A stretch of 64,000 nucleotides of DNA from the NCBI GenBank assembly GCA_034430155.1, contig DAOUET010000185.1, forward strand, positions 1 to 64,000, given 5' to 3'. The notes under the pieces were generated by a model. It saw only the letters and a list, made by a program, of their open reading frames with translations. It did no database searches and had not been told where the DNA came from. Position numbers and translations under genes: made by a program. The DNA comes from DAOUET01 sp034430155. GTDB lineage: Bacteria > Chloroflexota > Anaerolineae > Anaerolineales > UBA4823. Below, one piece after another: positions 27,210 to 34,805 of the stretch (its first letter is position 1; every line of letters begins with the position of its first letter).

Positions 27210-28391
27210 ATGGACATTTTTAAGAAATGTTCGGAATTCACTATAGCGCGAGAAGCTATAGAGATGGGCATCTACCCATACTTCATCCCTTTGACTGAGA
27301 ATGAGGGAACCGAGGCTGATTACCAAGGCCATCGCCTTATTATGTGTGGCTCGAACAATTATTTAGGACTGACAACCCATCCAGATGTACGCCGGGCTGC
27401 TCAAGAGGCTATTAACCGTTTCGGGACCAGTTGCACTGGCTCACGATTCCTCAACGGTACCTTGGAATTACACGAACAACTTGAGAGCGAGCTGGCTAAA
27501 TGGGTTGGTAAAGAGGCTGCGCTTGTATTTTCAACGGGTATGCAAACCAACTTGGGAACCATTAGCGCAATCGTAGGTCGAAATGATGTCGCTATTCTCG
27601 ATAAAGACGATCATGCCAGCATCGTTGACGGAGCCCGGTTAGGATGGGGGGATACAAAACGTTTTCGTCACAACGATATGAAGGATTTAGAGCGGGTTTT
27701 ATCGAGCTTACCAGAGGAGAAAGGAAAATTAATTATTGTTGACGGTCTGTTCAGTATGGGAGGGGATATCGCTCCGCTGCCAGAACTGATTTCGTTGTGC
27801 AAACGATATGGAGCCCGCTTAATGGTAGACGACGCCCATGCTATGGGTGTGCTCGGAAATGGTCGAGGTACCGCGGCTCATTTCGGGGTGACGGATGAAG
27901 TGGATCTGATCATGTCAACTTTTAGCAAGTCTTTCGCATCCCTGGGAGGTTTCATCGCCGGGGATGACGATATTATTCATTATATTAAACATCATGCCCG
28001 GGCTTTGATATTCAGCGCAAGCATTCCCGCGGCAAACGCGGCAGCAGCGCTGGCGGCGTTGGAAGTTATGAGGCGGGAACCTGAGCGGATCGAGCGCCTA
28101 AATGTAATCGGCGATCGCATGAGGAAAAGCTATCGAGAATTGGGCTTTAATATCGGAAACTCTTGTTCACCGATCATCCCGATTTTCATCGGCGACGACA
28201 TGAAAACGGTGTTGGTTTGGAAAATGCTTTTTGATAACGGCGTTTTCGTCAACCCTGTATTATCCCCTGGTGTGCCGGAGGGCCAACAATTACTGCGTAC
28301 CAGCTATATGGCGACCCATACCGATGCCCAACTAGATGAGGTTTTAGAGGCCTTCGAAAAGGTCGGAAAGCAAATGGATTTAATTTCGTGA
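27210..28391 (+). CDS. serine palmitoyltransferase-like alpha-oxoamine synthase
   Basis: A 393-residue PLP enzyme of the family that condenses an amino acid with an acyl thioester (SPT, KBL, BioF, ALAS). It shows MCGSNNYLGLTTHP, GTSCTGSRFLNGTLELHEQLE, the PLP-stacking His in LDKDDHASIVDG, the Asp/His in VDDAHAMGVLG and the Schiff-base Lys in STFSKSFASLGGF (about residue 238). The N-terminal GIYPYFIPL and the SRFLNGT block resemble bacterial serine palmitoyltransferases more than BioF or KBL, though this is from memory. AGGAGG lies about 9 bases ahead of the ATG at 27210. Pairing with a KDSR-like reductase points to 3-ketodihydrosphingosine synthesis. No dedicated acyl carrier protein gene is visible nearby. 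Confidence 0.8.
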   Translation: MDIFKKCSEFTIAREAIEMGIYPYFIPLTENEGTEADYQGHRLIMCGSNNYLGLTTHPDVRRAAQEAINRFGTSCTGSRFLNGTLELHEQLESELAKWVGKEAALVFSTGMQTNLGTISAIVGRNDVAILDKDDHASIVDGARLGWGDTKRFRHNDMKDLERVLSSLPEEKGKLIIVDGLFSMGGDIAPLPELISLCKRYGARLMVDDAHAMGVLGNGRGTAAHFGVTDEVDLIMSTFSKSFASLGGFIAGDDDIIHYIKHHARALIFSASIPAANAAAALAALEVMRREPERIERLNVIGDRMRKSYRELGFNIGNSCSPIIPIFIGDDMKTVLVWKMLFDNGVFVNPVLSPGVPEGQQLLRTSYMATHTDAQLDEVLEAFEKVGKQMDLIS

Positions 28392-28428
28392 AGGCCGTTT
28401 TGGAAAAGGGTTAGCTCCATAAGTATCT

Positions 28429-28851
28429 CTAGGTAGCCATTAACACATACAGCAGGGCAGCAGCATAGGCTTCACTGGCCTGTGAAGCGCTAAAAGTTTG
28501 CGTTCCATCCTGGAATTGGATTTGACAGTCATAGCCCTCAGGATGGCTGACCAAACTCAAGGCTGGTTGTTTTTCACTCAGAAGATAATGCATTAATTTA
28601 ATACGCAATTGTTCCTCTGTGGGAAGCCAGATCGCTTCGCTAGTTAATATGTAGTCGAGGGCCCACTCGGCGGTGCCGTGAAAGGTGACAACCGGAAAGT
28701 TTTGCCGGATTTCGACAAAAGCCATGATGTCGTTAATCACAAAAACCCGGTCGTCAAGCCCCCGATCCGGAATCGCGAAGAAATCATGCATGGCTGGTAT
28801 CCAGTTTAAACCAGCCTCATTTAATTGTTGGGCTGTGGAGAGGGAGATCAT
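28429..28851 (-). CDS. conserved hypothetical protein
   Basis: A 140-residue soluble protein with no signal peptide or membrane helix. Visible features are AGLNWIPAMHDFFAIPDRGLDDRVFVINDI, VTFHGTAEWALDYILTSEAIWLPTEEQLR and a C-terminal SQASEAYAAALLYVLM helix. I recall similar proteins in Chloroflexota and relatives, sometimes labelled as pilus-related for no evident reason. No catalytic motif is evident. It is convergent with the SPT-like gene (37 bases apart) and lies 32 bases downstream of degV, so it is probably in the degV transcript. Confidence 0.65.
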   Translation of the reverse strand: MISLSTAQQLNEAGLNWIPAMHDFFAIPDRGLDDRVFVINDIMAFVEIRQNFPVVTFHGTAEWALDYILTSEAIWLPTEEQLRIKLMHYLLSEKQPALSLVSHPEGYDCQIQFQDGTQTFSASQASEAYAAALLYVLMAT

Positions 28852-28883
28852 AACATTTTTTCAATAGACAGCCCTATATGGCG

Positions 28884-29756
28884 TTAGGTCATTGATATGG
28901 GAAAATAACAAAGTCCAGCTGTTCCTGGACCGGTGTGGACACCTAATGCTGGAGAGAGCTCGGCGATGAGCGACTCGACGCAGTCTAAACGCCTTTCGAC
29001 GAGCGTTCTTATTTTTTCTGCTTCTTCGCGGGCAGCTGCATGCACATAAGCAACCTTAATTTTGCCCATATACCCAACAGTGGCCTCAACTTTATCCACA
29101 ATCATCTGGTAAGCACGTCGGCGACTACGTGCTTGCCCGATGGCAATTATGATACCGTCTTCCATGCTGATAATCGGCTTGATGTTTAGAAGTGTGCCGA
29201 CAAGGTGCTTTGCTTTGCCTATGCGACCGCCCAAATACAGGTATCTCAAGGTATCTGCTGTTTGGAGCATTTTTGATACGGGGATCATTGCTCTGACATG
29301 CTCCGCGATCTCGGCAAGGGATTTGCCAGCCTGAGCGTCGCGGGCTGCTTCAATCACCATCCAACCATGGCACATCGAAACGTTGAGGGTATCGATAACT
29401 GCAATTCTAAGACCGGAAATGAGATCTTGAGCCATGGCTTGTGCAGTAAGGGCGGCTTGATAAGCCCCACTTCCTTTTGAAGTCATGTGGATGCTGATGA
29501 TCCTGCTGACCCCTTCTTTGGCTAATTCTTCATATTTCTGTAAATATTCTCCAGGTCCAGGACTGGCTGTTTTCGGCAGTTCTTTGACGGTGGGGAGCCA
29601 CTCATAGAACGCCTCTCGCTGGATAGTTACCAAATCCCTTAACACTTCCATCCCTCGATGGATGTAATATGGGACCCAATGAATTTCGAGCGCCTCTATA
29701 ATCGTTTCCGGGATGCTGGCGCAGCTGTCGGTCACTATGGCTACATTCTTTTGCAC
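28884..29756 (-). CDS. DegV-family fatty-acid-binding protein
   Basis: A 290-residue protein with the DegV fold. The N-terminal VAIVTDSCASIPE is the family hallmark (T-D-S-x-x-x-x-P), followed by TASPGPGEYLQKYEEL, IISIHMTSKGSGAYQAA (binding the fatty acid head group in known structures) and YLYLGGRIGKAKHLVGTLLNIKPI. Characterised members (FakB) present fatty acids to the kinase FakA for phosphorylation and entry into phospholipid synthesis; no fakA is seen here. A GTG start at 29756 is used, with AAAGGA upstream. It lies close to the sphingolipid-type cluster but on the opposite strand, so any link to lipid supply is speculative. Confidence 0.88.
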   Translation of the reverse strand: MQKNVAIVTDSCASIPETIIEALEIHWVPYYIHRGMEVLRDLVTIQREAFYEWLPTVKELPKTASPGPGEYLQKYEELAKEGVSRIISIHMTSKGSGAYQAALTAQAMAQDLISGLRIAVIDTLNVSMCHGWMVIEAARDAQAGKSLAEIAEHVRAMIPVSKMLQTADTLRYLYLGGRIGKAKHLVGTLLNIKPIISMEDGIIIAIGQARSRRRAYQMIVDKVEATVGYMGKIKVAYVHAAAREEAEKIRTLVERRLDCVESLIAELSPALGVHTGPGTAGLCYFPISMT

Positions 29757-29959
29757 GCGATATTGTCCTTTCCAGCTATTGCATATTCTTATGGCCAGAT
29801 GGCGTTAAACCTGTTCTTACTCTGAACTCAATTATATTCTCGCTTGAATAGCCTGGCGAGAATTCTAAAAAGCATTTGCTTTTTCGACATCTCGATCTTG
29901 ATAATGGGTGCAAACTAAGAATTTCATCAAAAGAGGGGAATCCGGAAAAATGAATGTAT

Positions 29960-30898
29960 TCAAGAAAAAAAACTAACAATAGCGGGAGTCACCCCGGTGA
30001 GATCTGATAGAGATGAACAGAAATCCCGTCGTAAGGAAGGATCTCCAATCACCAATCCAGGGACTGGGTTGGTAGTGTGCCTGCGGGTGCTGAGATCCTC
30101 TAAATTTCCATGGTCAGATGTCAATAGGATTAGACCGTCTTGGTCATTCCATGCTTCCAGAAGACCGAGGAACATTGTGTCGATCATTTCCAATAAGGAG
30201 CAGGCGTTTTGCATATTCTGGTAATGACCAAGGTAATCCGTTAACCAGAATTCGAAGAAAGCGAACTCATAATCTCTCGCCAAAGCAGCGAGACGAGCCC
30301 CAGCCTGGTGGGGCGTTAGCAGGGGGGCGTTGGGAAATCCCAGGCGCTCTCTCCAACCTCGTCCGGTTATGTCGGCTGAAATGGCATTATCTGAGAAGAG
30401 ATCTTCAGCGGTTTTTAGAGGGACTCCAGCGCTGGTCACCGCCAATGGGATGGCGGAGTATAGACGACGTCCCGATTCAATAGCCTGGAAATAGGCCGGA
30501 GGATAAGCATTCAGCAATGCTACTCGACAGCCACGCTCCTCGAGAATGCTAAATAGGTTCCCGTTTCGCAGGAAGGCAGCCACTTCGGGATTAGGTTTTG
30601 GTCCATAGTGGTAGCCGATTTCAGCAGGTATATTGATGCCAGTCAGCAAAGTGGTCTGACCCGTAGCAGACTGGGGTAAACCTTCCACACTTAGACAGGC
30701 ATCAAGGGACAGCAAGGTTGCCCGGGATGATTCTATTTTTGGGCCAGCCAAATGTTGAGAAACGAGTGAATCCTTGACCAATCGATGGCTGTTTAAAAGA
30801 TCCTGTAAAACAGGCATAATTCCCAGCGCAAAGGGATTGTAACTGGGATCATCTGAACCAAGCCCTACCCCATCGAGAAAAATAAAGAGGAGTTTCAT
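29960..30898 (-). CDS. alkaline-phosphatase-superfamily metalloenzyme
   Basis: A 312-residue protein of the phosphoglycerate mutase / phosphopentomutase / nucleotide pyrophosphatase superfamily. LLFIFLDGVGLGSDDP has the first metal Asp, LPQSATGQTTLLTGIN the probable nucleophilic Thr/Ser, and LTSDHGNLEDLSTRRHTTNPVP the C-terminal Asp-His and His ligands. It is shorter than ApgM (2904-4112) and lacks its inserted domain, so it is a different enzyme whose substrate is unknown. AGG lies 6 bases before the ATG at 30898, and MITE copy 3 sits 20 bases upstream of this start. The 203 bases downstream (29757-29959) hold no supported gene. Confidence 0.72.
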   Translation of the reverse strand: MKLLFIFLDGVGLGSDDPSYNPFALGIMPVLQDLLNSHRLVKDSLVSQHLAGPKIESSRATLLSLDACLSVEGLPQSATGQTTLLTGINIPAEIGYHYGPKPNPEVAAFLRNGNLFSILEERGCRVALLNAYPPAYFQAIESGRRLYSAIPLAVTSAGVPLKTAEDLFSDNAISADITGRGWRERLGFPNAPLLTPHQAGARLAALARDYEFAFFEFWLTDYLGHYQNMQNACSLLEMIDTMFLGLLEAWNDQDGLILLTSDHGNLEDLSTRRHTTNPVPGLVIGDPSLRRDFCSSLSDLTGVTPAIVSFFS

Positions 30899-30917
30899 GA
30901 GATACCTTTAATAAATA

Positions 30918-31007
30918 TAGTAGTAACGCAGTTCAGGGGAAAATCGGGGGTGTTTGAGCAACGCCCGCTCAAACACCCCCATCCTCCCACCAACTGCGTA
31001 AGTCCTA
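30918..31007 (+). mobile_element. MITE-like element, copy 3 (90 bp)
   Basis: The ends are TAGTAGTAACGCAGTT and AACTGCGTAAGTCCTA. Exact 5-bp direct repeats AAATA flank it (30913-30917 and 31008-31012). The central loop is four bases shorter than in the 94-bp copies. It lies just upstream of the metalloenzyme start at 30898 and may have changed that promoter. Confidence 0.88.
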
Positions 31008-31086
31008 AAATAATCAGGAAGAGACCTTATTCCTGTAAATTGGGTGAAAACGATCTCGCTCATAGGAATAATCAATTGCCAGCTTT

Positions 31087-31653
31087 TCAGGAACGTTCAT
31101 ACACAAACCAGGCGGAAGGACGCAGGCCACGTTCGGAACCGTCCTGACGTTTAATAAACTTTAAAGAAGCCGATAATAAATCCAGATCTGTTTCGACCAA
31201 TCCGGGACCCGATTCGGCTGGTGGTTTGAAAAAACCATACATCAGGTAAGTGCCATCCGGAGCCAACAGGTGGGTCAAGTCTCGAGCGTAATTATCTTTG
31301 TCCCTGGGAGAAAGGCTATGAAAGCAGCCCATGTCTAGCACCAGCTCGAATGGACCCGCCAGATCACTAAGAGTGGTGATATCTTCTACCCGTAAATCCA
31401 CATTAACGCCAGCATTCCTGGCTTTATTACGGGCGATGCGAATAGCATGTGAAGCAAAGTCGATTCCAGTAGTCTGCCAGCCATGTTTACTTAAGGTAAT
31501 GGCGTTGGTTCCAGTCCCACAGCCGATATCCAATGCACGACCGGGCGAATGGGATTTTATAAAATCCATAAGCTCAGGAGGTGAAATGCCAGTATCCCAA
31601 GGGGGTTTGCGATAGTACCATAGATTGAAGAATAAACGCTTTAATAAACTCAT
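31087..31653 (-). CDS. class I SAM-dependent methyltransferase
   Basis: A 188-residue Rossmann-fold methyltransferase. RALDIGCGTGTNAITLSKHGWQTTGID is motif I with the acidic end of strand 2, VEDITTLSDL and FELVLDMGCFHSL follow, and LLAPDGTYLMYGF closes the core. It is near the TehB/UbiE-like small-molecule group; the acceptor is not known. The N-terminal LLKRLFFNLWYYRKPPWDTG resembles proteins that methylate thiols or small metabolites. Its ATG overlaps the stop of the thioredoxin-like gene (ATGA), showing that the two are translationally coupled, which supports the downstream reading frame of that gene being real. Confidence 0.82.
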   Translation of the reverse strand: MSLLKRLFFNLWYYRKPPWDTGISPPELMDFIKSHSPGRALDIGCGTGTNAITLSKHGWQTTGIDFASHAIRIARNKARNAGVNVDLRVEDITTLSDLAGPFELVLDMGCFHSLSPRDKDNYARDLTHLLAPDGTYLMYGFFKPPAESGPGLVETDLDLLSASLKFIKRQDGSERGLRPSAWFVYERS

Positions 31654-32129
31654 GGGTGCAAGGATGCACGCAATTTATTAAGATCCAGACCGCCTATCTG
31701 GCGCCACTCTTCAACGCCTTGGGCGTTAAAATAAATGAATGTGGGAGTATATTGGAATTTATAAGGCTCACGTAAGGCGCGCCCCAGTTCACTTTGGATA
31801 TTTATACGGATAACGTGCAATTTCCCTTCAAATTCATTTTCGATGCCATCAACGATGGGTTTCATGGCCGTACAAGCCATTCAATAGGGAGACTGGAATT
31901 CTAAAAGCACGGGTGTGCCAGAGCCGATCTGCGATTGAACCGCCGTGAGGCTGGCGAGATCGCTTGACCTGGGTCGAACGAAAAACCAGGTAACTATTAA
32001 AACGACTGACAGGAGAGCTACACCGAGGTAAGCATACCATTTTGCCCCAATTCGGGCTAATGAGATGATAGCCAGGATTAACATTCCCAGGCTAGCAATA
32101 GTGAGGGAATATTGGTTGAAGTATTGCAT
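31650..32129 (-). CDS. membrane-anchored thioredoxin-like protein with in-frame TGA: candidate selenoprotein (U-x-x-C)
   Basis: From the ATG at 32129 the frame runs 82 codons to a TGA (31883-31881) and continues without shift for 76 codons to a stop overlapping the methyltransferase start. Reading TGA as an amino acid gives 159 residues: two membrane helices (about 8-28, 33-52), then a thioredoxin domain with VLLEFQSPY-TGA-MACTAMKP, a strand HVIRINIQSE, and YTPTFIYF with the cis-Pro. The TGA stands exactly where the first Cys of the C-x-x-C active site belongs, leaving U-M-A-C. Selenocysteine at this place is known in other bacterial thioredoxin-like proteins. A hairpin follows the TGA (31846-31858). 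Alternatives are a Cys-to-stop mutation (TGT/TGC to TGA) or sequencing error. No sel genes are in the window. Confidence 0.65.
31846..31858 (-). promoter_or_regulatory. candidate bacterial SECIS hairpin
   Basis: On the minus strand CCATC-GTT-GATGG forms a 5-bp stem with a 3-base loop beginning with G, the loop starting 28 bases after the TGA. General descriptions of bacterial SECIS elements, as I recall, allow loops of 3-14 bases with a G in the first two positions at about 16-37 bases from the UGA. A second stem (ATGGC/GCCAT) lies directly after the TGA. Confidence 0.45.
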
Positions 32130-32185
32130 ATGTCTGATTCTACTCCATGACTGGATTAACCTTCCCGGCTATGATCTTAACCTAT

Positions 32186-32273
32186 TAGGACATACGCAGT
32201 TAGTGGGAGGATGGGGTGTTTGGGCAACGCCCGCCCAAACACCCCGATTTTCCCCTGAACTGCGTAATTACTA
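32186..32273 (-). mobile_element. MITE-like element, copy 4 (88 bp)
   Basis: Reverse orientation. The ends are TAGGACATACGCAGTT and AACTGCGTAATTACTA. Flanking pentamers CCTAT and CGTAT differ at one base, consistent with an older duplication. It lies upstream of the thioredoxin-like gene and of the EF-G gene, between divergent transcription units. Confidence 0.85.
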
Positions 32274-32515
32274 CGTATTTTAACGCGAAAGCGGGTTTAG
32301 AGCCGACTAGCCAGGAATTCCATTCTCTTGAGAGTCATAGTTGTACTCCAGACTGATATTATTTTGATAAATCAATGGGATATTATCGAACTTATCTTCC
32401 AAACTTTGAAACCAAAGAAACCAAAGCATAAAAAATGAAACTCGCTTTGACAAGGATGACGACTTCCCTTACAATTTATGCGTTTGATTTTTCATCTGAG
32501 GAGATATTCAATCCA

Positions 32516-34588
32516 ATGAAGGAATATACGACCGAATTTATTAGAAATATCGCCCTGGTTTCTCACAGCGGCGCGGGCAAAACCATGTTGACGGAGGCCT
32601 TTTTACATTTCACGGGAACGACGACTCGATTGGGTAAAATCGAAGATGGCACTACCGTTGCAGACTTTGAGGATGAGGAAGTTCGCAGGGGTCTATCCCT
32701 TTCTACCGCAATTATTCCGATCGAATATATGGATCATAAATTAAATCTTCTGGATACCCCTGGTTATACCGATTTTATCGGCGAGGTTATATCAGCTTTG
32801 AGCGTATCCGATGGGGCTGTGGTTGTGGTTGACGCAGTGGCAGGAGCTGAAGTTGGCACTGAAATCACCTGGTCATACTGCGACCGGTTCAATCTTCCCC
32901 GCTTTGTGGTGATTAATAAAATGGACCGAGATAATGCCAACTACCGTAAGGCTTTGGATTCCGTTCAGCAGTTGTCTGAGGCGCGTTTAATTCCAGTACA
33001 ACTTCCCTGGGGCGGGAAACAGAATTTCAAAGGGGTGCTCGATTTGTTAACCATGAAGGCTTACGAAGGCCAGGGAAATGCTGTTATAGATATCCCCGCT
33101 GAATATAGCGATGAGGTCGAAGCGGCGCGCCTGGAACTGATCGAAGTAGCTGCCGAGGGGGAGGATGAGCTCCTGATGAAATATCTGGATGGCGAGGAGC
33201 TCAACTCGCAAGAGGTTCTGCAAGGTTTAGTGAGCGTGATCCACAGTGGCGCTTACATCCCGGTGTTCGTTGCAGCAGGAAGTTCAGAAATCGGTATAGC
33301 GCCACTATTGGAGGCTCTGATAAACCTGATGCCCTCGCCAGCTGAGGTGCCACCCAGCGTGGCGAAAGGAAAAGATGGCGAAGAGAATCTGACCACCTCC
33401 GATGTTGGACCGCTGGCAGCATATATTTGGAAAACAACAGCTGATCCTTTTGTTGGCAAGATTACGTACTTCCGGGTTTATTCGGGAATGCTCAGCGCAG
33501 ATTCGCGGATTTGGAATCAGAGGAAAGGAATTGAGGAGCGTCTTGGTAATCTCAACATTCTTCGTGGCAAGGAGCAGATCGCCGTTAAAATCGTGCACTC
33601 CGGAGACATCGCTACTGTTCCCAAATTAGGAGCAACCTCCACGGGTGATACCCTGTGCGACAAAGGGTATCCGCTCGAACTGTCCCTTCCAGAGTATCCC
33701 CATGCCCTCTTCAGGGTTGCGGTAACTCCGAAGAGCCAATCAGATTCGGCTAAGATCAGTCCGACCCTTACTCGTCTGTGCGAGGAGGACATGACTCTCT
33801 CATGGACTCAAGAACCCAGCACGAACCAGACTATCTTACAAGGCATGGGGGATCAGCATATCGACGTTGCTATTCGCAAGGCAGAAACCAAGTTCCAAAC
33901 CGGCCTTAATATGGAAGAGCCTCGCGTACCTTATCGTGAGACCATTACCAAGACTGGTTATTCACAATATCGCCATAAGAAGCAAACCGGAGGTGCTGGC
34001 CAATTCGCTGAAGTCTATATGCGGGTGGACCCTTTGAAAGAGTCAGACTTTGAATTTAAGAACGAGGTTTTTGGTGGAGCAATATCTAACAACTTCATGC
34101 CTGCCATCGAGAAAGGCGTCCGGAATGTGATGAAAAGCGGTGTAGTGGCTGGCTATCCAGTGGAAAACGTTAAGGTCGCCGTTACGGATGGTAAAGAACA
34201 CCCGGTAGACTCGAAACCGGTGGCCTTTGAAATCGCCGGCCGCGAAGCCTTTAAACTGGCAGTGAAAGATGCGGCACCGGTCTTGCTCGAACCCATCATG
34301 AATATAGCGATCACCGTTCCGGAGAGCAATATGGGAGATGTCTTAGGAGATTTGAACACCCGGAGGGCTCGGGTGCAGGGGATGGACACCCCAAAAGGTC
34401 GTTCGGTAATCACAGCTCAAGTGCCTTTAGCAGAAATGCAGCGCTATACAACAGATTTACGTTCGATCACCGGTGGGCGAGGTGTATTTACGATGGAGTT
34501 TTCCCATTATGAAATCGTACCTGCCCATCTTGCCCAGGATGTAATTGAGATACATCAAAAGGAACTTGCTGCGGCAAGAGAAGACTAG
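32516..34588 (+). CDS. elongation factor G paralogue (EF-G-like translational GTPase)
   Basis: A 690-residue translational GTPase with the full EF-G domain order. G1 is VSHSGAGKT, switch II LLDTPGYTDFIGE, G4 VINKMDRD. Domain II follows, then domain IV with GGAGQFAEVYMRV and the C-terminal domain V MNIAITVPESNMGDVLGDLNTRRARVQGM. Switch I reads RGLSLSTAIIPI, unlike the R-G-I-T-I of canonical EF-G, so this is a second, EF-G-2-like form. It is not in a ribosomal protein operon here. The ATG at 32516 is chosen because KEYTTEFIRNIAL is where homology begins; GAGGAG is 12 bases ahead, slightly far. An upstream ATG at 32435 would add 27 unconserved residues. Confidence 0.88.
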   Translation: MKEYTTEFIRNIALVSHSGAGKTMLTEAFLHFTGTTTRLGKIEDGTTVADFEDEEVRRGLSLSTAIIPIEYMDHKLNLLDTPGYTDFIGEVISALSVSDGAVVVVDAVAGAEVGTEITWSYCDRFNLPRFVVINKMDRDNANYRKALDSVQQLSEARLIPVQLPWGGKQNFKGVLDLLTMKAYEGQGNAVIDIPAEYSDEVEAARLELIEVAAEGEDELLMKYLDGEELNSQEVLQGLVSVIHSGAYIPVFVAAGSSEIGIAPLLEALINLMPSPAEVPPSVAKGKDGEENLTTSDVGPLAAYIWKTTADPFVGKITYFRVYSGMLSADSRIWNQRKGIEERLGNLNILRGKEQIAVKIVHSGDIATVPKLGATSTGDTLCDKGYPLELSLPEYPHALFRVAVTPKSQSDSAKISPTLTRLCEEDMTLSWTQEPSTNQTILQGMGDQHIDVAIRKAETKFQTGLNMEEPRVPYRETITKTGYSQYRHKKQTGGAGQFAEVYMRVDPLKESDFEFKNEVFGGAISNNFMPAIEKGVRNVMKSGVVAGYPVENVKVAVTDGKEHPVDSKPVAFEIAGREAFKLAVKDAAPVLLEPIMNIAITVPESNMGDVLGDLNTRRARVQGMDTPKGRSVITAQVPLAEMQRYTTDLRSITGGRGVFTMEFSHYEIVPAHLAQDVIEIHQKELAAARED

Positions 34589-34650
34589 ATTCTACTCTCA
34601 AGGCCTCTGAGCCTAATTATAAAGAAAGCCAGGTAAGAAAGCAGCTGAAC

Positions 34651-34695
34651 ACACCCAGGTGGAACTCTACCACCCCACCTGGGTGTTCTCATTTT
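34651..34695 (+). terminator. strong intrinsic terminator after the EF-G gene
   Basis: ACACCCAGGTGG pairs perfectly with CCACCTGGGTGT (12 bp, 12-base loop) and is followed by TCTCATTTTT. The next 110 bases to the stop of the PAP2 gene contain nothing I can support. Confidence 0.85.
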
Positions 34696-34805
34696 TGAAG
34701 GTTTATTCTAGACAGAAAACTGGAAATCAATATTTGCCTTTCCATGGATGCTATGGATGGAGAGGCAGAGGCGCGTATCAAGGATTAGGTTCAATTGGGG
34801 AATCT

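Noticed and set aside
31650..31880. A separate 76-residue thioredoxin starting at the ATG directly after the TGA
   Set aside because: It would lack the first active-site residue and the first beta strand of the fold, and no ribosome site precedes that ATG; a single recoded gene explains the data better.
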